From the NCBI GenBank assembly GCA_024696825.1, contig JAILGL010000075.1, forward strand, positions 1 through 64,000: DNA of 64,000 bases. Reading direction: 5' to 3'. Position numbers and translations under genes: made by a program. This document shows positions 53,886 through 61,158 of the stretch, one piece after another (positions within the stretch are counted from its first letter, which is position 1; each line of letters opens with the position of its first letter). A model generated the notes under the pieces. That model had not been told where the DNA came from and ran no database searches. It saw only the letters and a program-made list of their open reading frames with translations. The DNA is from Lachnospiraceae bacterium. Lineage in GTDB: Bacteria > Bacillota > Clostridia > Lachnospirales > Lachnospiraceae.

Positions 53886-55139
53886 ATGCTTACACCAGTT
53901 GACATTAGAAGTCACATTTTTAAGGCCGGTATGGGCGGCAATTACAACAGTAAAGAGGTTAATGAATTTATTGATCTTGTAGCAGGGGATTACGAGACTC
54001 TATTCAAAGAGAATGAGGATTTAAAATCCAAAATCACTGAACTTAATGAGGGCGTACAGTATTATAAGAATATGGAGAGTACCCTTCAGAAAGCACTTCT
54101 TCATGCGCAGATGGAAGCTGATAAGGTTATCGCTGAAGCTAATGAAGAGGCTCAATCTATTACTAATGGTGCTAATGAGCAGGCAGAGGCTACTTTATCT
54201 CAAGCTAATGAGCAGGCAGAGGCTACTTTATCTCAGGCTAATGAAGAGGCTGAGACATTAAGAAGTTCTTCTAAGGAAGAAGCTGATACTATGCTTAGAG
54301 AAGCTACAGAGAAGTCTGAAGCTCTCACTAAGGAAGCAGAAGAAAAGCACAGCACTCTTATGTCTGAGGCAACTGAGAAGTCTGAGGCTATGGTTAAGGA
54401 AGCTACAGAGAAGTCTGAGAAGATGCTTGCAGATGCTCAGACAGAAACAGATAATATGCTTAAGACTAAGAATGACGAGTTAAAGGATATTAATGCACAG
54501 ATTGATACTATTCAGAAATGCTTCGATGATTTTAAGACTAAGTTTGTTGAAGTATTAAATCTTCAGTTAAAATCTGTTGAGGATGGTTCATTTGATGTTA
54601 AGGTTGATGGTCTTGAGGATGCAGTTAAGGCTTCTAAGGATACTATCGCTAAGAACGATGAAATGTTCGCACAGAACGCAAAGGATCAGGTTGAAAGAAT
54701 CAATGCATTTGATGATCCTTCAGAAGAGCTTGATAAGGATGGTCTTAATGCATCAGGTCTTAACTTTGATATTGACAGATCTGCTAATGCAGGTATTACT
54801 ATTGACGATCCTGTTGAAGAGCCGGTTGTTGAAGAAGCAGCACCTGAGGTTGCTATGGATGAGGTTCCAGTTGATGAAGTTCCTGTTGAAGAGGTTCCTA
54901 TGGATGAAGCTCCAGAAGCAGCACCTGCTGGAAGTGATTTCGGCTTTGTTTCAAATGAAAATGCTAATGGATATGAAATGCCAGATATGCAGGATGAATT
55001 CGATACTCCTGTAGATGATATTCCAGTTGAAGCTCCTGTTGAGGAAGTTCCAGTTGAGGAAATGCCTGTAGAAGAGGCTCCTGCAGAGGATGCATCCGGT
55101 GATAATGCCGCTGGTGGATTTACATTTATTGATGCATAA
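53886..55139 (+). CDS. divIVA: DivIVA-family protein with hendecad coiled coil and acidic tail
   Basis: 417 residues. The N-terminal lipid-binding/coiled-coil start is LTPVDIRSHIFKAGMGGNYNSKEVNEFIDLVAGDYE, typical of DivIVA. Residues ~80-190 are a long Ala/Glu/Ser/Lys coiled coil with 11-residue repeats (ANEQAEATLSQ twice in a row, then EATEKSEA/M units). The C-terminal ~130 residues are acidic and Pro/Val/Glu-rich (PVDEVPVEEVPMDEAPE). It localises to curved membrane at poles and septa. RBS AGAGGAGG. Confidence 0.9.
   Translation: MLTPVDIRSHIFKAGMGGNYNSKEVNEFIDLVAGDYETLFKENEDLKSKITELNEGVQYYKNMESTLQKALLHAQMEADKVIAEANEEAQSITNGANEQAEATLSQANEQAEATLSQANEEAETLRSSSKEEADTMLREATEKSEALTKEAEEKHSTLMSEATEKSEAMVKEATEKSEKMLADAQTETDNMLKTKNDELKDINAQIDTIQKCFDDFKTKFVEVLNLQLKSVEDGSFDVKVDGLEDAVKASKDTIAKNDEMFAQNAKDQVERINAFDDPSEELDKDGLNASGLNFDIDRSANAGITIDDPVEEPVVEEAAPEVAMDEVPVDEVPVEEVPMDEAPEAAPAGSDFGFVSNENANGYEMPDMQDEFDTPVDDIPVEAPVEEVPVEEMPVEEAPAEDASGDNAAGGFTFIDA
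54171..54236 (+). repeat. In-frame tandem repeat in divIVA, 33 bp x 2
   Basis: GCTAATGAGCAGGCAGAGGC... occurs at 54171-54203 and again at 54204-54236, differing only at the last base. Each unit encodes the 11-residue hendecad ANEQAEATLSQ, so copy-number change lengthens the coiled coil without breaking the frame. Confidence 0.9.
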
Positions 55140-55164
55140 TATGATAATTTAAGGAAAATTTTTT

Positions 55165-55683
55165 ATGAATTCTATATTTCATAAATTACTGAAGGCTGTA
55201 CCATGGTTTATACTACTTTGTTTACTAACAGTATCTGATCAGCTTAGCAAATTTTTCATTATTAATGAATTTAGTGATGGGAGAGAAGTAAAGCTATTAT
55301 CTGATATATTTGTGATAAAGGTTGTCTATAACTATGGCGCAGCCTTTGGTATGTTGACTAATAAAAGATGGTTTTTCATAATTATAGCCGTCATCGTATT
55401 AATAGGTTTCTTTTTTATTTTCTTTGCCATACCAAAAGAAAAAAAGTATTTATTGCTTAAAATAGCTATAGTAATGCTTGGAGCCGGTGCTCTTGGCAAT
55501 ATGATTGACAGAATATATTTGGGATATGTTAGAGACTTTTTGTACTTTAAGCTTATTAATTTTCCAATATTTAATTTTGCAGATATTTTAATTGTAGTAG
55601 CTTCATTTTTATTTATATTCCTTGTATGCTTTTATTACAAGGATAGTGACTTGAAAAAAATAACATTTAAAAAGGACATTTAA
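55165..55683 (+). CDS. lspA: Lipoprotein signal peptidase (signal peptidase II)
   Basis: 172 residues, four membrane helices. Catalytic aspartates lie in GALGNMIDRI and FNFADILI; VVYNYGAAFGML is the conserved N-terminal motif. It cleaves prolipoprotein signal peptides, for example that of the DacF-like lipoprotein encoded upstream. rluD follows, a frequent clostridial and Bacillus pair. Confidence 0.96.
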   Translation: MNSIFHKLLKAVPWFILLCLLTVSDQLSKFFIINEFSDGREVKLLSDIFVIKVVYNYGAAFGMLTNKRWFFIIIAVIVLIGFFFIFFAIPKEKKYLLLKIAIVMLGAGALGNMIDRIYLGYVRDFLYFKLINFPIFNFADILIVVASFLFIFLVCFYYKDSDLKKITFKKDI

Positions 55684-55714
55684 AACTTGATTTAATGTTT
55701 TATGGAGATTTTTA

Positions 55715-56662
55715 ATGAGTAATCAAGATAATATTAGATTGTTCAATATTGATGCTGAGGAGCAATGTATAAGGCTTGATAAATTTCTCAGCCAGTCAAT
55801 TGAAGATTTTTCTCGTTCATTTCTTAGACTTATGATCGATAATAATGAAGTTATGGTGAACGATAAGCCGGTAAAAGCCTCATATAATCTTAAAATTGGT
55901 GATGTTGTGAAGCTTCAATTTCCAGTTATAAAGGAGCCTGAGATAAAACCGGAAAATATTCCTTTAGATATTTTATATGAGGACGATGACATCATTGTTA
56001 TAAATAAGCAAAAGGGACTTGTGGTGCATCCTGCGCCGGGACATTTCAATGGCACCCTGGTAAATGCTCTTTTATATCATTGCAAGGACTCTTTAAGCGG
56101 TATTAACGGCGTTATGAGGCCTGGTATAGTCCATCGTATAGATAAGGATACCACAGGTGTTATAGTAGCTTGTAAGAATGATAATTCTCACAAGTTTATT
56201 GCTGAGCAGTTAAAGGTGCATTCTATAACCCGTGAATATGTTTGTATAGTAAAGGGACATGTTAAAAACCCTGAAGGTACTATAGATGTTGTTATAGGAC
56301 GTTCTACTTCTGACCGTAAGAAAATGGCTGTAAATGTTAAAAATGGAAAGCATGCTGTTACTCATTATAAGGTTTTAGAATATCCTGATCATAATCACAC
56401 CTATGTTTCCTGTACCTTAGAAACAGGCAGGACTCATCAAATAAGAGTCAGTATGGCAAGTATCGGTTATCCACTTCTTGGAGACCTTGTATATGGTAAA
56501 TCCAAACAAAAATATGAAACAGAGGGTCAGGTTTTACATGCCAGAAAGCTTGGCTTCATACATCCAACCACTAAAGAATATATGGAGTTTACAGCACCCT
56601 TACCTGAGTATTTTCAGAAGATTCTTGATACCATTAGAAATGAAAAGAAAAACATGAACTAA
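55715..56662 (+). CDS. Pseudouridine synthase, RluD family
   Basis: 315 residues: N-terminal S4 RNA-binding domain (IRLDKFLSQSIEDFSRSFLRLMIDNNEVMVNDK) and the RluA-type catalytic domain with Asp in HRIDKDTTGVIV, plus YVCIVKGHV and ETGRTHQIRVSMASIGYPLLGD. It modifies uridines of 23S rRNA; the exact positions cannot be read. Confidence 0.95.
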   Translation: MSNQDNIRLFNIDAEEQCIRLDKFLSQSIEDFSRSFLRLMIDNNEVMVNDKPVKASYNLKIGDVVKLQFPVIKEPEIKPENIPLDILYEDDDIIVINKQKGLVVHPAPGHFNGTLVNALLYHCKDSLSGINGVMRPGIVHRIDKDTTGVIVACKNDNSHKFIAEQLKVHSITREYVCIVKGHVKNPEGTIDVVIGRSTSDRKKMAVNVKNGKHAVTHYKVLEYPDHNHTYVSCTLETGRTHQIRVSMASIGYPLLGDLVYGKSKQKYETEGQVLHARKLGFIHPTTKEYMEFTAPLPEYFQKILDTIRNEKKNMN

Positions 56663-56682
56663 AACATAATGGAGATGTAAAA

Positions 56683-57123
56683 ATGATTGATTTTAGTAAT
56701 CAGGCTGAACTGAATGCATATTTAAATGATCCAAACAATAAGGTAGTTAGACTTCATGATGGAGAATTAAATGTTATGGAGTTAATCTGGGCTAATGGCC
56801 AGTTATCAGCCAAGGATATAGCAAGTGTTATAAAGGAATATATCGGTTGGGAGAAAAATACCACCTATACCGTTATAAAAAGACTTATTGATAAGGGTGT
56901 TATCGAAAGAACAGATCCAGGCTTTATATGTAAGCCTTTAATTGAAAAGGAAACTGTTCAAAAAATCGAAACCTCTATTCACATAAAGCAACTCTACAAC
57001 GGTAAAATATCCGATTTCATCCATGAATACCTGGCTAATCAGGATCTTACCATAGAAGATATCTATGAGATGAGTGTGATAGTAGACAGCTTCAGAAATG
57101 GAAGCAGTACATATCTATCATAA
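56683..57123 (+). CDS. BlaI/MecI-type transcriptional repressor
   Basis: 146 residues. The winged-helix region LHDGELNVMELIWANGQLSAKDIASVIKEYIGWEKNTTYTVIKRLIDKGVIERTD matches the penicillinase-repressor family. The N-terminal ~25 residues are longer than usual. No BlaR1-type sensor protease or beta-lactamase lies beside it, so it may control a distant operon. Its stop (57121-57123) abuts the stop of the convergent recombinase gene (57118-57120). Confidence 0.85.
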   Translation: MIDFSNQAELNAYLNDPNNKVVRLHDGELNVMELIWANGQLSAKDIASVIKEYIGWEKNTTYTVIKRLIDKGVIERTDPGFICKPLIEKETVQKIETSIHIKQLYNGKISDFIHEYLANQDLTIEDIYEMSVIVDSFRNGSSTYLS

Positions 57124-58179
57124 CCAGTCGTCAGTTTTCTCTGATGCAATTTTACGTGCAGCCTGCTTAGAACGAACGTATTTCTTAGAGGTTTCAAGCC
57201 TGCTGTGACCAAGTGCATCACTAACTAGGAAAATGTCTCCACTAGCGTCATAAAGCTGTGTAGCATAGGATGCTCTAAGCTTATGAGGTGTAATATGTTT
57301 ATTAGGAACTGCAACAGTTGCATATTTTTTTACTAAATTACCAACAGATTTGTTGGTAATTCTTTTTTTCTGTAAGGAATAGAATAAAGGCGTTTTATCC
57401 TCAGCATTTTGAGATAAGGTAACCCTTTCTATATCAATATAATCCACCAGAGCCTTTTTAACCCTGTCATTATAATAAACAGATTGTTCTTTTTCACCCT
57501 TTCTAATAATTCGAACAGCGTTATGATTTAGGTCCAAATCGCCTATATTAATGCCTACAAGCTCTGAAATACGCATTCCTGTACCTAAAAACAGCATCAT
57601 AATTGCTGTATCTCTATACTTGGTTTTAAGATAATAATCCAGGGCTTTTTTCTGATTAGTAGACTCCAAATAGGATTCCCAGCCGGTTACGGCCTTTAAA
57701 AATGCCTGAATTTCGTCTTTTTCAAGGGCAATTACGTCTTTTTCCCTTATTTTAGGCATTTTCACAAGGGCTGCTGTATTCTCTGTAATGTCCGGATACT
57801 CATGATTTACAGCCAAAAACTGATATAAATTGCGTAATGCAGTGAGTTTTCTGGCAGTTCCATGTTCCTTAGAAACACGGCTGTTACCATTTAAATCAAT
57901 ATATGAAGAGGTATCAGATATATATTCAATAATATCTACGCGTCTAATAGCGGCAAATACCTTAGGTGTTATGTCTTTATAGGATTTTAGAGATGAGTTA
58001 TTATCTACAAGATAATCTAAGAAGCTTTTAATATTAATGGCATAGCCAAGCCTTGTACTTGTAGTTGTACTGGTAACAAGTGAATTAATATAATCCTTAA
58101 TGAAGGATGGAAAATCCTTTGTGATTTCTTTTACCTTATTTAAATTTTTAAAATCAGTTTCATTTTTATAGTTAGACAT
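57118..58179 (-). CDS. Tyrosine recombinase, XerS-like
   Basis: 353 residues: N-terminal SAM-like DNA-binding domain and a C-terminal catalytic domain with Arg in GTGMRISELVGI, HKLR in TPHKLRASYATQLYDASGDIFLVSDALGH, and Tyr in TSKKYVRS. Its length and the LYDAS/LGH stretch recall the single-recombinase XerS of streptococci rather than ~300-residue XerC/XerD. Chromosome-dimer resolution is the likely role; integrase-like uses remain possible, but no mobile-element genes surround it. ATG 58179 is chosen because GGAGG lies five bases upstream; the track's 58203 has none. Confidence 0.82.
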   Translation of the reverse strand: MSNYKNETDFKNLNKVKEITKDFPSFIKDYINSLVTSTTTSTRLGYAINIKSFLDYLVDNNSSLKSYKDITPKVFAAIRRVDIIEYISDTSSYIDLNGNSRVSKEHGTARKLTALRNLYQFLAVNHEYPDITENTAALVKMPKIREKDVIALEKDEIQAFLKAVTGWESYLESTNQKKALDYYLKTKYRDTAIMMLFLGTGMRISELVGINIGDLDLNHNAVRIIRKGEKEQSVYYNDRVKKALVDYIDIERVTLSQNAEDKTPLFYSLQKKRITNKSVGNLVKKYATVAVPNKHITPHKLRASYATQLYDASGDIFLVSDALGHSRLETSKKYVRSKQAARKIASEKTDDWL

Positions 58180-58339
58180 AAATACCTCCAAGATAAAAAA
58201 CAAATTCTAAAAAACCGAATTGAAATGTAAAATTATATAAAAATATAAAACAAAAAACAGCTCTGAGAAAAGATAAAAGGTAAAATACACCTTAAAGCAT
58301 GTAAAAACCCCTCAGAATCCTCAAAAACCCCATGAATCA

Positions 58340-58348
58340 AGTATATCA
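58340..58348 (-). promoter_or_regulatory. Candidate extended -10 for the recombinase gene
   Basis: On the - strand the sequence reads TGATATACT, an extended -10 element with no good -35. The leader would be about 150 bases. Weak call. Confidence 0.3.
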
Positions 58349-58427
58349 CAAATTCTTCCTATTCTCTAGTTTTTTATACTATTCTTTTCGCTAAATGCAT
58401 ATTTAGGGAATAGTTGAATTTAGAATA

Positions 58428-58456
58428 ATAAATAAAGCCCTACTATCCTGTAGGGC
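58428..58456 (-). terminator. Terminator downstream of the LysM gene
   Basis: GTAGGGC (58450-58456) and GCCCTAC (58437-58443) form a perfect 7-bp stem with a 6-base loop; on the - strand it is followed by TTTATTTATTAT. Confidence 0.65.
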
Positions 58457-58711
58457 AATTTAAGCAAAAATCACCGCATAATTTAAATAATACTATAGTG
58501 ATTTGTGATTGTGATTATTAAAAATATATACTTTATGTTTGAAATTGAGTTCTGCTATTCAAATAATTTATTGGGGGATAAATCATTTTACAGATTAAAT
58601 AAATGTACTATTCAAATTATGCGGCTTGAAAATGTCTTTTTCTTCCTGGAGCTTTACATATATTCATTAATTGAATTATATATAATAATTATTATATGCT
58701 GTCACATCAAA

Positions 58712-59056
58712 TTAATTCTCATAAACAGGTACTGCAATATAACTGTCAGGAATTAATGTATCGTTCTTAAGTGAATTAGTCTCCTTTATAACAGTTACAT
58801 ACTTCTTAACTGAACCAAACTGTGATGTGTAATGGTCAGCTGCAATTTCCCATAATGTATCGCCATCCTGAACCTTAACACTGATAAGCTTCTGTTTCTG
58901 ATCAGTGGATGCACTGGATACCTTGGCCGTATAATGGAAAATACCTAATGAAATTACTGCTCCAAGAATTATAACAGCTGCAATAAAATAATAGTTTCTA
59001 AAAATAATATATCTACCCTTTGAATCTTTTCTAAATAAATTAATCATCCTATCCAT
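58712..59056 (-). CDS. LysM-domain membrane protein, YneA-like SOS division inhibitor candidate
   Basis: 114 residues: short basic cytosolic start, one membrane helix (~22-42, YFIAAVIILGAVISLGIFHY), and one extracellular LysM domain (~58-113, VKVQDGDTLWEIAADHY...NDTLIPDSYIAVPVY). This is the size and layout of YneA, the SOS-induced cell-division suppressor encoded beside lexA in Bacillus. lexA is the next gene upstream in the same direction, and the promoter contains LexA-box-like sites. The family call (LysM) is firm; the division-inhibitor role is inferred from architecture, neighbourhood and promoter. RBS AGGAGG lies upstream of ATG 59056. Confidence 0.75.
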   Translation of the reverse strand: MDRMINLFRKDSKGRYIIFRNYYFIAAVIILGAVISLGIFHYTAKVSSASTDQKQKLISVKVQDGDTLWEIAADHYTSQFGSVKKYVTVIKETNSLKNDTLIPDSYIAVPVYEN

Positions 59057-59110
59057 AACAAATACCTCCTAATCTGTTAATGCATGTCCTTATAAGGATC
59101 ACACGAACAT

Positions 59111-59124
59111 CAAACCTTTGTTCT
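59111..59124 (-). promoter_or_regulatory. LexA box (LysM gene, downstream of -10)
   Basis: Reads AGAACAAAGGTTTG on the - strand, against the Gram-positive consensus CGAAC-N4-GTTCG: two mismatches, both in outer positions. It lies at the expected transcription start. Confidence 0.5.
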
Positions 59125-59131
59125 AATACGT

Positions 59132-59160
59132 ATTATATCATCGAACATATTTTCTGTCAA
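59132..59160 (-). promoter_or_regulatory. Consensus promoter of the LysM gene
   Basis: On the - strand: TTGACA (59160-59155), 17 bases, TATAAT (59137-59132), both perfect. The spacer contains a LexA-like half-palindrome GAAAATATGTTCG. Confidence 0.85.
59142..59155 (-). promoter_or_regulatory. LexA box (LysM gene, promoter spacer)
   Basis: Reads AGAAAATATGTTCG on the - strand, an imperfect CGAAC-N4-GTTCG with an intact GTTCG arm, between -35 and -10. Confidence 0.6.
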
Positions 59161-59173
59161 GAACATATTTTCG
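59160..59173 (-). promoter_or_regulatory. LexA box (LysM gene, over the -35 edge)
   Basis: Reads CGAAAATATGTTCT on the - strand, two mismatches to CGAAC-N4-GTTCG, touching the first base of the -35. It repeats the ATATGTTC core of the spacer box. Confidence 0.55.
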
Positions 59174-59309
59174 ATTTTATAATATTTTTTTATAGGAGAT
59201 ATAATATTGTATGAATTTAAATTTTAGAATGCTCTATACTACCCTATTTATAAGGCTTTTGAATGATTCTTATTCCATATTGAATAATTTAAAATTATAT
59301 TTTCCCATC

Positions 59310-59347
59310 AAAAAAACCACCATAAATAACAATTATTTATGATGGTT
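59310..59347 (-). terminator. Rho-independent terminator after lexA
   Basis: Read on the - strand, AACCATCATAAATAA pairs with TTATTTATGGTGGTT across a short loop, followed by a run of eight T. Strong stem plus T-tract 30 bases past the lexA stop. Confidence 0.85.
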
Positions 59348-59379
59348 TCATATATTCCTGTTCGAATAATTTCGAACGA

Positions 59380-60006
59380 TTACATATAGCTTCTATATAA
59401 GCCAATTAGCTTTCCAACTATAATTAGTTCTCTGTTTTTAACGATAATCGGATCCATGGTATCATTCTCAGGCTGGAGAACTACATAATCCTTTTCTTTT
59501 CTATATGTCTTAATAGTTGCTGAATCCTCTAATATAGCTACTACTATATCTCCATTAGACGCCGTGTTCTGCTTTTTGATAAGTACCATATCGCCGTCAT
59601 ATATACCGGCATTAATCATACTTTCACCCTTAATCTTAAGCATGAACAGTTCACCCTGTGGCATCTCTTCTGCTAGCATAGGGAAATATCCTGTAATATT
59701 CTGATCTGCAAATATAGGAAGACCTGCAGCTACCTCTCCCACTACGGGAATATTAACTATCTCTCTTTCCTGTATATTAAACTCATCATCTACAACAACT
59801 ATGGTTCTTGGCTTAGATGGATCCTTCTTAATATAACCCTTTTGTTCGAGCTTTTGTAATTGGTTATGAACTGAGGAAGTAGAGCTAAGACCAACAGCTG
59901 CACCTATCTCTCGAACAGATGGAGCATAGCCTCTCTTCATTACCTCTTCCTTAATATAATCCAGTATAACCTGTTGTTTCGCAGTTAGAGAATTCTTATC
60001 ACTCAT
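59380..60006 (-). CDS. lexA: LexA repressor
   Basis: 208 residues. Winged-helix domain (LTAKQQVILDYIKEEVMKRGYAPSVREIGAAVGLSSTSSVHNQLQKLEQKGYIKKDPSKPRT), a self-cleavage site Ala-Gly in VGEVAAGLPI, and the catalytic Ser in KGESMINAGI with Lys in TIKTYRKE. It represses SOS genes and is cleaved with RecA help after DNA damage. The true start is ATG 60006 (MSDKNSLT) with GTGAGG upstream; the track's 60117 lies inside the promoter. Its own promoter carries two LexA boxes, so it is autoregulated. Confidence 0.96.
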   Translation of the reverse strand: MSDKNSLTAKQQVILDYIKEEVMKRGYAPSVREIGAAVGLSSTSSVHNQLQKLEQKGYIKKDPSKPRTIVVVDDEFNIQEREIVNIPVVGEVAAGLPIFADQNITGYFPMLAEEMPQGELFMLKIKGESMINAGIYDGDMVLIKKQNTASNGDIVVAILEDSATIKTYRKEKDYVVLQPENDTMDPIIVKNRELIIVGKLIGLYRSYM

Positions 60007-60068
60007 ATAAACCTCACAATCTGATATATCATCGAACATATCATCAATTTTTTTATTCAAAAACAATA

Positions 60069-60082
60069 CGAACCTTAGTTCT
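60069..60082 (-). promoter_or_regulatory. lexA: LexA box 2 of lexA
   Basis: CGAACCTTAGTTCT on the + strand (AGAACTAAGGTTCG on the - strand): one mismatch to CGAAC-N4-GTTCG. It lies just downstream of the -10, at the transcription start. Confidence 0.75.
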
Positions 60083-60088
60083 TTTTTG

Positions 60089-60117
60089 ATTATAACACGA
60101 ACAAATATTCGTGTCAA
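60089..60117 (-). promoter_or_regulatory. lexA: Consensus promoter of lexA
   Basis: On the - strand: TTGACA (60117-60112), 17 bases, TATAAT (60094-60089), both perfect. The 17-base spacer is almost entirely a LexA box. Confidence 0.88.
60098..60111 (-). promoter_or_regulatory. lexA: LexA box 1 of lexA (promoter spacer)
   Basis: CGAACAAATATTCG, one mismatch to CGAAC-N4-GTTCG, within a wider palindrome CACGAA-N6-TTCGTG. It sits between -35 and -10, so LexA binding would block RNA polymerase. Confidence 0.8.
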
Positions 60118-60164
60118 ACAAATATGTAAGATTTATCGAACATTTTTGACTAAGTAAGAAAAAT

Positions 60165-60509
60165 TTAGAAAGAAATCTCTTTTCCTTCCTTCCAAATTCT
60201 GTCTAAATCATAGAAAGGACGGCTTTCTCTTGTAAAGATATGAACCACAAAATCACGATAATCCATAAGGATCCAGTTGCTGGTTTTATCACCTTCTATA
60301 CTCTTTGGTCTCTCATTATAAAGCTCTATCATCTTCTCTTCCACATTGTCAACTATAGCTCCAAGCTGAGTCATATTATCTGCTGTTGCTATAACAAAAT
60401 AATCAGAAAATGCAGTGAGTTCCTTAATATCCAAGACACTTATACCTTCACCCTTTTTCTCATCTATTGCATCATAAACTGTTTTTAATCTGTTCATTAC
60501 ATCACTCAT
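60165..60509 (-). CDS. rsfS: Ribosomal silencing factor RsfS
   Basis: 114 residues, single-domain RsfS/Iojap family: KGEGISVLDIKELTAFSDYFVIATADNMTQLGAI and DYRDFVVHIFTRESRPFYDLDRIW. It binds uL14 on the 50S subunit and blocks subunit joining when nutrients are short. It belongs to the yhbY-nadD-yqeK-rsfS group, an order widespread in Firmicutes. Confidence 0.96.
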   Translation of the reverse strand: MSDVMNRLKTVYDAIDEKKGEGISVLDIKELTAFSDYFVIATADNMTQLGAIVDNVEEKMIELYNERPKSIEGDKTSNWILMDYRDFVVHIFTRESRPFYDLDRIWKEGKEISF

Positions 60510-60582
60510 TGTTTGATTTTCCTTTCGAAATTATATTTAATTATCATTTTTAGGATTATTTATAATGATTTTACTTTTTTTA

Positions 60583-61158
60583 TTAGTCCATTACCATCAT
60601 CTTTTCATAATACTCATAGGCTAAAACTGAATTTTCATCCACTATAGCATCTTTTTCCTGCACATATTTTAATGTGCCGTAAAGCTCTGTATATACAGCT
60701 TTATCCAGATCTGTAAATGCATATTTTCTGATACTGTCTATATAATCAGTTTTCTTTCTGGATGGTTCGATATAATCTGCCACAAAAATTATTTTATCAA
60801 GTAAGGTCATTTCAGGCTTTCCTGTAGTATGCCAGGTTATAGCTGAAAGAATTTCCTCATCATCGATTCCATACTCATGCTTTGCCATATATGCGCCAAG
60901 CTTGGCATGAAGTAAATATGGGGCCTTCCTTTCAGTTTCTGTTATTTCAATTTTATTCTTTTCACAAAGCTTTATCATTTCATCATCGTCATATTCCTTT
61001 GCGCAATCATGTAAGATTCCTGCAATACCGGCCTTTTCAATATCATAATCATATCTCATGGCAAGATTCATAGCCGTATACATTACACCAACTGAATGAA
61101 TATATCTTTTCTTTTTAAGTTTTTTCTTCATTTTTTTCTGCAAGTCATAGTCTATCAA
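60583..61158 (-). CDS. yqeK: HD-domain hydrolase YqeK
   Basis: 191 residues with HD-domain residues in RYIHSVGVMYTAM, GILHDCAKEY, HAKLGAYMAKHEYGI and ITWHTTGKPEM. YqeK enzymes hydrolyse diadenosine tetraphosphate symmetrically. The start is TTG at 61158, overlapping the nadD stop (TTGA), with GGAGG nine bases upstream inside nadD; no ATG fits better. Confidence 0.92.
   Translation of the reverse strand: MIDYDLQKKMKKKLKKKRYIHSVGVMYTAMNLAMRYDYDIEKAGIAGILHDCAKEYDDDEMIKLCEKNKIEITETERKAPYLLHAKLGAYMAKHEYGIDDEEILSAITWHTTGKPEMTLLDKIIFVADYIEPSRKKTDYIDSIRKYAFTDLDKAVYTELYGTLKYVQEKDAIVDENSVLAYEYYEKMMVMD

Larger units (their letters stand above)
58180..58711. other. Intergenic region upstream of the recombinase
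   Basis: 532 AT-rich bases between two - strand genes. It holds the recombinase leader with an extended -10 candidate (58340-58348), small hairpins in that leader (AAGGT/ACCTT near 58270-58290), and a terminator for the LysM gene (58437-58456). The + strand ORF at 58505-58756 has no RBS and a composition unlike the neighbours. No clear dif-like site was found by eye. Confidence 0.5.
59057..59379. other. Intergenic region lexA / LysM gene
   Basis: 323 bases. From the lexA side it holds a perfect palindrome GTTCGAA-TAAT-TTCGAAC (59360-59377), the lexA terminator (59310-59347), a featureless AT-rich stretch, and the LysM promoter with three LexA-like boxes (59111-59173). Confidence 0.7.

Noticed and set aside
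54171-54236. CRISPR-like repeat
   Set aside because: Only two adjacent units without spacers, in frame within divIVA.
54577-55014. 145-codon Leu/Met-rich + strand ORF
   Set aside because: Out-of-frame shadow of the repetitive acidic tail of divIVA.
57118-58179. Prophage or integrative element around the tyrosine recombinase
   Set aside because: No phage, conjugation or repressor genes nearby, no tRNA or flanking direct repeat; neighbours are housekeeping genes.
58505-58756. 83-codon + strand ORF
   Set aside because: No RBS, Ile/Tyr-rich composition of random AT-rich DNA, and overlaps the 3' end of the LysM gene.
59360-59377. Palindrome GTTCGAA-TAAT-TTCGAAC as a LexA box
   Set aside because: The arms are CGAA/TTCG with only 4 bases between them (12 bp in total), not the 14-bp CGAAC-N4-GTTCG spacing; it lies just past the lexA stop and is more likely a stem near the terminator.
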